Part shown: one piece after another, positions 6,454 through 10,708 of the stretch | How positions within the stretch are numbered: position 1 is the first letter of the stretch | Layout: every line of letters starts with the position of its first letter | NCBI GenBank assembly: GCA_964625175.1 | Contig: CAZVAO010000082.1 | Location: 1-10,708 of the forward strand | Direction: 5' to 3' | Source: CAZVAO01 sp964625175 | Lineage (GTDB): Bacteria; Bacillota; UBA994; PWPR01 | Length of the DNA stretch: 10,708 nucleotides | Notes under the pieces: generated by a model | Databases searched by the model: none | The model's input: only the letters and a program-made list of their open reading frames with translations | What the model was told of the DNA's origin: nothing | Position numbers and translations under genes: made by a program

Positions 6454-7589
6454 CAGTTATCCACCACCTTTTCTTTCGTTTCTGGATAGTCTCTGCGAAT
6501 ATCCCGATTGACAGAGGCTTGTAGAATTCGAACGGTCGCCACATCCCCCAAGGTTATATCTGGAAAATCCGTAATATCTAAGGCAAGATGCTGCATGCCA
6601 ACCTTCCCAACATAGGGGACTAGGTGCCCTTTGACAATTGCTTTTTCAATGGTACGCTTAACCCCAAAGTACCGCATCGTGCTCTTAACCAGTTCTTTGA
6701 GCAATCCCTTGAGATTACTCGTGCGATGAACTGGCCACATACTGATGCCATCCGCAAATCCAAGGGGAATCATTGCCAACTGGCTGTCACGCTTGACTTG
6801 ATAGCTGCATCCATAGCCGATTGCTGCCCCCTTTGGCACATGTATGATATTTGTGATTCGTGCTTGCAATTGCCAGGTTGGTTGCAATGCTAAATGATGG
6901 GCAACCCGAGCTTGTCCAAACAAAGCGGTGCCAACGCGCACCATATCGAGATGGCTCTCAGGCAGCTGGAGCATTGCCGTACTGTTGGCACAATGCTTGA
7001 GCGGGATCCGAATGCCTGCCTCCTCAATTACCGCGCATACCTGCAAAAATGTGGCGAGCTGTCGTTTAGTGATCACCTTGGACTCTGCCAGTGGAAAATG
7101 TGTATAAATCCCCTGTAATTCCAAATTAGGCTGAGCAACCATCGTTTTTGCTAACTCCAGGGCCTCTTGTGGGGCAATCCCATAGCGGTACATACCGGTA
7201 TTAATGTTGATATGTATCTTGACATTTTTGTGGAGCGAAACTGCCACAGCCTGAATTGCTATTGCGCTTTCTAACCGATTGACTGTCAACGTGCATCCCT
7301 GATTAATTAACCACTGATACTGGTCAGGCAAACAAGGACTCATGATCAGTATTGGAGCAGCAATTCCAGCTTGCCGCAATTCCAAGGCTTCTTCTGGCAA
7401 TGCGACACCCAAATAGTCAATGCCATTTCTCAGTAATAAACGAGCAATTTCGACTGCCCCATGACCATAGGCATCCGCCTTGACGACCGCTAATAGACGG
7501 GTGCTCCCAATATGCTTTCTAATCTCGCGGAGGTTATGCTCAATCGCTTCGGTTTGCACAATGATCTGGCTATTATTCGGCATATTCAT
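6453..7589 (-). CDS. alr: Alanine racemase-family PLP enzyme (divergent)
   Basis: Alanine racemase interconverts L- and D-alanine for peptidoglycan. The 378-residue product has the N-terminal PLP barrel with VVKADAYGHG (Schiff-base Lys37) and the C-terminal domain with the second catalytic base in GYGCSY (Tyr263). It also has HCANS (199-203), MVRVG (Arg218) and GMYRYG (Arg135). It departs from the textbook enzyme in three ways. The lysine that is carbamylated in Geobacillus Alr is Asn128 (HININTGM). The usual MDQ block is MQH (332-334). About 20 extra residues lie between GFADG (277-281) and that block. The start at 7589 is chosen because AGGAG (7597-7601) is seven bases upstream and overlaps the femX stop. 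It is the middle gene of the operon. Racemase activity is likely, but substrate specificity is open. Confidence 0.88.
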   Translation of the reverse strand: MNMPNNSQIIVQTEAIEHNLREIRKHIGSTRLLAVVKADAYGHGAVEIARLLLRNGIDYLGVALPEEALELRQAGIAAPILIMSPCLPDQYQWLINQGCTLTVNRLESAIAIQAVAVSLHKNVKIHININTGMYRYGIAPQEALELAKTMVAQPNLELQGIYTHFPLAESKVITKRQLATFLQVCAVIEEAGIRIPLKHCANSTAMLQLPESHLDMVRVGTALFGQARVAHHLALQPTWQLQARITNIIHVPKGAAIGYGCSYQVKRDSQLAMIPLGFADGISMWPVHRTSNLKGLLKELVKSTMRYFGVKRTIEKAIVKGHLVPYVGKVGMQHLALDITDFPDITLGDVATVRILQASVNRDIRRDYPETKEKVVDN

Positions 7590-7599
7590 AGAATCACTC

Positions 7600-8667
7600 C
7601 TAACGTCGCAATAATTTCAGAAAATGGGAACGCCATTTCTTAGCGACAGGCATGGCCTTTTCCCAAATAAAATAGTAAAACGGTGAAAATACTAAATCAT
7701 ATTCCCCGATGTACTCGGTGAATTGCGCACCAAAACCTTTCTTAAAGCGGTATAGCCCATATAGGGGGTTATCTTCATTGAGGTCTCCTGAAATCCCCCG
7801 AAAGTCATAAACCGCACAGCCCTGGTCTACAGCCCATTCAATCATCGCCCACTGCAATAAGTAAGAGGGTTGTTTATTGCGCATTTTATCAGATGCACCA
7901 TAACTGTACCAAACTCGATTGCCACATATAAATGCTAAAGTTCCCGCTATATACTCATCATCATATTTCGCCATAAAAAGTTTGGCATAACCTGTCTCAA
8001 TTAAGTGATCCCACATATCAGAAAAATATTGTTGATTGCGGATACCAAAATGATCACGCTCTGCAGTTGCTTGCAATATCTTGTAAAAGATTGGGAGCAC
8101 CTCATCTTTAAGACCGTCAGTGTGAATGGTTACACCCTTGCGGGTAGCATAGCGAATATTATAGCGTGTCTTGCTGGCCATCGCTGCTAGCAGATCCTCA
8201 GGATCAGCATTTAAAGGTAATTGCATGATAAAACGAGGCTGAATTCCACTGAAATCCTTACCGGTGTCTAAAGCATTGAACCCAGCTCGACTCAGGTAAT
8301 GGGTGAAATCTCGATCCTCTACCGTGACTGCTGGATCAATCTTCAGCAAAATGGCATGATTTGCTTTGGCAATTTTGGCGATCTCTTTCCACAGAAAGTC
8401 CATCACCTCATAATCTTGATAATCGCAGACCGGTCCTCGCGGCGCATAAAAAATATTTTTATTAAGCCCGGGAATTTTTCTTTGAAGAATTGAAATTGCA
8501 GCTCGAGGTTGATTCAGATCGTAAACCATCAAACGAATTGGCACCCAACTCGTATGACGCTTTAATTCACCCCACTCATACAATTGAAAAACATGTCCAT
8601 GCGCTTTCTTGTCAATATATTCATTAAACTGATTCCGTTGGGAATCAGTTATCGTTTCAAGTCTCAT
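7600..8667 (-). CDS. femX: FemABX-type aminoacyltransferase (peptidoglycan bridge formation)
   Basis: Members use aminoacyl-tRNA (Gly, Ala or Ser) to add a branch amino acid to the stem peptide of lipid II in the cytosol. The 355-residue product shows the twin GNAT-like fold of the family. The first domain (about 1-150) contains QLYEWGELKR and FYAPRGPVCDY. The second (about 150-340) contains PRFIMQLPL, AAMASKTRYNIRYATRKGV and VYDFRGISGD, ending with LYRFKKGFG. I do not see the long coiled-coil arm of Staphylococcus FemA, which fits the shorter FemX/MurM-like shape. The start has GGAGG (on plus 8674-8678) six bases away. It is the first gene of the operon, with a promoter at 8719-8748. The amino acid added and the acceptor residue cannot be read from the sequence. 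Confidence 0.88.
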   Translation of the reverse strand: MRLETITDSQRNQFNEYIDKKAHGHVFQLYEWGELKRHTSWVPIRLMVYDLNQPRAAISILQRKIPGLNKNIFYAPRGPVCDYQDYEVMDFLWKEIAKIAKANHAILLKIDPAVTVEDRDFTHYLSRAGFNALDTGKDFSGIQPRFIMQLPLNADPEDLLAAMASKTRYNIRYATRKGVTIHTDGLKDEVLPIFYKILQATAERDHFGIRNQQYFSDMWDHLIETGYAKLFMAKYDDEYIAGTLAFICGNRVWYSYGASDKMRNKQPSYLLQWAMIEWAVDQGCAVYDFRGISGDLNEDNPLYGLYRFKKGFGAQFTEYIGEYDLVFSPFYYFIWEKAMPVAKKWRSHFLKLLRR

Positions 8668-8718
8668 CTATTTCCTCCGATACTGGCACTCAATTAGGCG
8701 ATTAAAATTTCTGTCATT

Positions 8719-8748
8719 ATTATACCATTGTAAAGCAATATAGAACAA
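8719..8748 (-). promoter_or_regulatory. Promoter of the femX-alr-plsC operon
   Basis: On the minus strand a perfect TATAAT (8719-8724) is preceded by TGG, an extended -10 element. TTGTTC (8743-8748) lies at an 18-base spacing as a weak -35. It is about 50 bases upstream of the femX start. Confidence 0.72.
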
Positions 8749-8799
8749 TTCTCAATCCTCACATCAAATCAATAAATGCAATCGACGCTTATTATATGC

Positions 8800-8805
8800 T
8801 ATAAT
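8800..8805 (+). promoter_or_regulatory. Promoter -10 of the patA-like gene
   Basis: A perfect TATAAT with an upstream TGC (extended -10) lies 27 bases before the start codon. The -35 position (TGCAAT at 8777-8782, 17-base spacer) is poor, so the extended -10 probably carries recognition. The promoter is divergent from that of femX, with the two -10 boxes about 75 bases apart. Confidence 0.68.
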
Positions 8806-8832
8806 TAGCAAAACTCCGAAAGAAGGTTCATT

Positions 8833-9987
8833 ATGAAACCAGATCTTAATCCTATAGTTGTGGATCTCCAAATTTCAGGGATTAGACGTTTTTTTAATAT
8901 GATTAGCGGTCGTGACAATATCATCTCGCTGACAATCGGTCAGCCTGATTTTAATACCCCTGAACATATTAAGGAAGCTGCTTGTAGAGGAATCGAAAAT
9001 AATAAAACAGGCTATACCCCCAATGCTGGCACCTTGGAATTACGCCAGGCAGTCGCCCATTTCATGCAGCATAAATACAACTTGGAATATGATCCATCAA
9101 ACGAAATTATTATTACAGCAGGATCTACTCAAGCTCTCGATATTGCCTTTAGAACCCTTTTGACCCCCGGATGCAATGTTATACTCCCTGGGCCACTCTA
9201 TCCCGGTTATGAGCCCCTTATCAAGCTCTGTAATGCAACCCCAGTGCTGATTGACACCCGAGCAAGTGGGTTTAAATACACAATCGATCAATTGCGTGCG
9301 AACATCGATGAAAACACACGCGTTGTTGTCTTACCTTTTCCAGCGAACCCTACAGGAGCTGTATTAAGTCATGAAGAACTCCAAGAATTGGCAGCGTTCT
9401 TGCAGGACCAAAACGTCTTCGTCATTGCTGATGAATTGTATAGTGAATTGGTTTTTGCGGGTGATCATCAGTCTATCGCTAATTATCCAGGCATGCGCGA
9501 AAAAACGATTGTCATCAACGGTTTGTCCAAGTCACATGCCATGACAGGCTGGCGTGTGGGAATCTTGCTCGCGCCTGAAGAAATCACTCAACACATCCTC
9601 AAAGTACACCAGTACAATGTCACCTGTGCCTCTAGCGTCAGCCAACAGGCTGGTCTTGCAGCGCTTACGACTGGGCTGGATGATGCTCTCCCGATGCGGG
9701 ATGCCTATCAAGAACGCGTCACCTATACTTGGCAGCGCTTAACCGACATGGGCTTGCCCACAAACGTTCCCAAAGGGACTTTTTACATCTTCCCATCGAT
9801 CGCTCACCTTGGTATCCCATCCTTCGAATTGGCCCTGAGGCTTGTCGAAGAAGCAGGGGTAGCCTGTATTCCGGGAGATGCCTTTTCGAGCCTTGGAGAG
9901 GGGTATCTGCGCCTCTCCTGTGCCAATAGCATGGATAACCTGCGTGAGGGACTTGATCGGATGGAACGTTTTCTCAAAAACCTTTAA
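8833..9987 (+). CDS. patA: PLP-dependent class I/II aminotransferase, PatA-like
   Basis: The 384-residue product has the fold-type I layout: SLTIGQPDF (32-40), YTPNAG (61-66), ANPTG (171-175), ADELYSE (199-205) with Asp200 and Tyr203 for the cofactor, and the Schiff-base Lys233 in LSKSHAMTGWRVG. Arg360 in YLRLS should bind the substrate carboxylate. The blocks ISGIR, LPGPLYPGYEP, KVHQYNV and NLREGLDRM match Bacillus PatA as I recall it. PatA is assigned to the acetylated branch of diaminopimelate/lysine synthesis as the N-acetyl-L,L-diaminopimelate aminotransferase. No other dap gene is in the window, so the exact substrate is inferred. The start is set by GAAAGAAGG (8818-8826) six bases before ATG. 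It is monocistronic here. The repeat-rich tail starts directly after the stop, with no classic T-tailed terminator. Confidence 0.88.
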   Translation: MKPDLNPIVVDLQISGIRRFFNMISGRDNIISLTIGQPDFNTPEHIKEAACRGIENNKTGYTPNAGTLELRQAVAHFMQHKYNLEYDPSNEIIITAGSTQALDIAFRTLLTPGCNVILPGPLYPGYEPLIKLCNATPVLIDTRASGFKYTIDQLRANIDENTRVVVLPFPANPTGAVLSHEELQELAAFLQDQNVFVIADELYSELVFAGDHQSIANYPGMREKTIVINGLSKSHAMTGWRVGILLAPEEITQHILKVHQYNVTCASSVSQQAGLAALTTGLDDALPMRDAYQERVTYTWQRLTDMGLPTNVPKGTFYIFPSIAHLGIPSFELALRLVEEAGVACIPGDAFSSLGEGYLRLSCANSMDNLREGLDRMERFLKNL

Positions 9988-10012
9988 GCAACAACAAAAA
10001 CGACGGGACTAG

Positions 10013-10101
10013 GTTGCCTAACGGCAACATTAAGCGCACTTCGTGCATGAAGCGGCCTACGGCCATGAAGCCGCTGCGCGATGAAGCGGCCTGCGGCGGC
10101 C
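10013..10101. repeat. Array of mini-hairpins with ATGAAGC-like heads
   Basis: The first element is GTTGCC-TAAC-GGCAAC (10013-10028). Four units of 16-21 bases follow at 10029-10046, 10047-10064, 10065-10080 and 10081-10101, each headed by ATTAAGC or ATGAAGC. Each body is a short palindrome: GCAC-TTC-GTGC, GGCC-TAC-GGCC, a CCGC/GCG variant, and GGCC-TGC-GGCGGCC. The heads are conserved while the arms differ but stay largely self-complementary. The array begins 25 bases past the patA stop and may fold in the 3' end of that mRNA. Confidence 0.7.
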
Positions 10102-10111
10102 ATGGTTGGGG

Positions 10112-10293
10112 ATCGGGGATCGGCGTGAGTATAAATGCTTTGCCAAACGATAGCCCAGCAGTTGCCAAGCAGTTGCCAAGCAGTTGCCAAGCAGTTGCCA
10201 AGCAGTTGCCAAGCAGTTGTCAAGCGATGGTCAAGCGATTGTTGAATAGCCGCTTTGCGTCCGTTGAATGCTCTGCGCGCGTTTAACAGTTGT
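10112..10293. repeat. Long direct repeat, copy 1 (182 bases)
   Basis: This copy runs from ATCGGGGATC to about ACAGTTGT. Its left part (GCGTGAGTATAAATGCTTT, CCAAACGATAGCCC) and right part (GAATAGCCGCTTTGCGTCC) recur at 10417-10554 with few substitutions. It includes six AGCAGTTG units where copy 2 has two. The start offset between copies is 305 bases and the end offset 261. The 44-base difference is exactly four 11-base units. Confidence 0.9.
10157..10244. repeat. 11-base tandem repeat, eight units
   Basis: Five perfect AGCAGTTGCCA units (10157-10211) are followed by AGCAGTTGTCA (10212-10222), AGCGATGGTCA (10223-10233) and AGCGATTGTTG (10234-10244). Decay runs one way, from left to right. A period of 11 is close to one DNA helical turn, so all units face the same side of the helix. 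Confidence 0.93.
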
Positions 10294-10300
10294 AAGAGGA

Positions 10301-10313
10301 GGCGCTTTGCGCC
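10301..10313. repeat. G+C-rich mini-hairpin between the arrays
   Basis: GGCGC-TTT-GCGCC is a perfect 5-bp stem with a TTT loop. The same stem-TTT-stem style recurs as CGC-TTT-GCG in both long repeat copies (10251-10259 and 10512-10520). It lacks a T tail, so it is not a typical terminator. Confidence 0.6.
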
Positions 10314-10361
10314 GGATTATTGGCAGCTTATCCTTTCAACTTTCGCCATTTACCTTTCGCC

Positions 10362-10401
10362 TTTTAACCTTTTAGCCCTTTAGCCTTTTAGCCCTTTAGC
10401 C
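10362..10401. repeat. 8-base pyrimidine-rich tandem repeat, five units
   Basis: The units TTTTAACC, TTTTAGCC, CTTTAGCC, TTTTAGCC and CTTTAGCC follow each other without gaps. Degenerate TTTCGCC and CCTTTC copies extend the pattern left to about 10331. One strand is strongly pyrimidine-rich. Units alternate T and C at their first base, which suggests expansion of a 16-base dimer. Confidence 0.85.
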
Positions 10402-10416
10402 TCAAGTTGGTCAGGA

Positions 10417-10554
10417 ATCGGGGATCAGCGTGAGTATAAATGCTTTGCCAAACGATAGCCCAGCAGTTGCCAAGCAGTTGTCAAGCGATGGTCAAGCGAT
10501 TGTTGAATAGCCGCTTTGCGTCCGTTGAATGCGCTGCGCGCGTTGAACAATTGT
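10417..10554. repeat. Long direct repeat, copy 2 (138 bases)
   Basis: The second copy of 10112-10293 has one AGCAGTTGCCA unit, then the same AGCAGTTGTCA, AGCGATGGTCA and AGCGATTGTTG series (from 10462). The order of decayed units is the same as in copy 1, so the two share one origin and differ by gain or loss of perfect units. Confidence 0.9.
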
Positions 10555-10708
10555 TAAACGGTTGTTAATTATGTGGTTGATTAGGCGGTAGGGGCTAAAA
10601 ACTCGATATGTATACCCCCACGTATTTGCTCCACTTGGTTCACACCTCCCACAATGTAGACTAACTATATGAAGTCAAGGGATAAATCGAAAGAATTGTA
10701 TAAAGTGT

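Larger units (their letters stand above)
9988..10708. other. 720-base gene-free, repeat-rich intergenic tail
   Basis: No convincing gene is present on either strand. Open frames here are products of the short repeats: the 11-base unit is not a multiple of three, so every frame reads through and the peptides are low-complexity. The stretch holds mini-hairpins (10013-10101), an 11-base array (10157-10244), a G+C-rich hairpin (10301-10313), an 8-base array (10362-10401), and a second copy of the first array segment (10417-10554). Bases 10555-10708 are A+T-richer. They hold only a doubtful 17-codon minus-strand frame (10581-10634) with GGGAGG upstream. Confidence 0.8.

Noticed and set aside
6894..7118. 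Plus-strand frames inside alr (6624-6893 and 6894-7118)
   Set aside because: They are antisense shadows of the alr reading frame, without ribosome sites or family motifs.
9974..10223. Two minus-strand open frames with an NCLATA-type repeated peptide
   Set aside because: They are repeat translations that overlap the patA end. The 11-base period reads through all frames, so openness carries no weight.
10014..10286. 90-codon plus-strand open frame across the repeats
   Set aside because: It is made of the hairpin and 11-base arrays, gives low-complexity peptide (QLPSSCQAVAK), has no ribosome site and breaks in copy 2.
10157..10554. Possible CRISPR array
   Set aside because: Units are 11 bases and contiguous with no spacers, and no cas gene is present.

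Overview
The window reads as chromosomal DNA of a low-to-moderate G+C Firmicute (Bacillota). The evidence is a leucine-specific T-box in front of leuS, strong AGGAGG-type ribosome binding sites, sigma-A-like promoters with 17-base spacers, a FemX-type peptidoglycan-branching enzyme, and an aminotransferase that closely resembles Bacillus PatA. The LeuRS keeps two CxxC pairs that Bacillus LeuRS, as I recall it, largely lacks. I therefore do not name a genus.

Layout. Bases 1-975 hold the 3' part of anmK (anhydro-muramic acid kinase) on the plus strand. Bases 1137-1856 hold a short minus-strand unit: a promoter, an unlisted 53-residue cysteine-rich protein (1634-1795), a 108-residue two-helix membrane protein with an acidic tail, and a strong terminator. 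Bases 1925-4708 are a complete leuS unit: promoter, T-box leader with a CUC specifier, the leucyl-tRNA synthetase gene and a terminator. A cytosolic glycerophosphodiester phosphodiesterase gene with its own terminator follows. Bases 5731-8667 are a tight minus-strand operon transcribed femX-alr-plsC. It is divergent from a plus-strand patA-like aminotransferase (8833-9987), and the two promoters lie in a shared 165-base intergenic region.

The last 720 bases contain no gene I can support and are packed with repeats. In order they are a run of mini-hairpins headed by ATGAAGC-like sequence, an 11-base tandem array, an isolated hairpin, an 8-base pyrimidine-rich array, and a second copy of the segment that carries the 11-base array. 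The two copies match except for a few substitutions and exactly four fewer 11-base units in the second.

Functional theme. Much of the window serves the cell envelope: recycling of anhydro-MurNAc (anmK), D-alanine supply (alr), peptide branching of the cell wall (femX), phospholipid synthesis (plsC), turnover of phospholipid head groups (GDPD), and possibly diaminopimelate/lysine synthesis (patA). I found no defence system, phage or transposase. The least ordinary items are the repeat-rich tail, the divergent alanine racemase and the small cysteine-rich protein.
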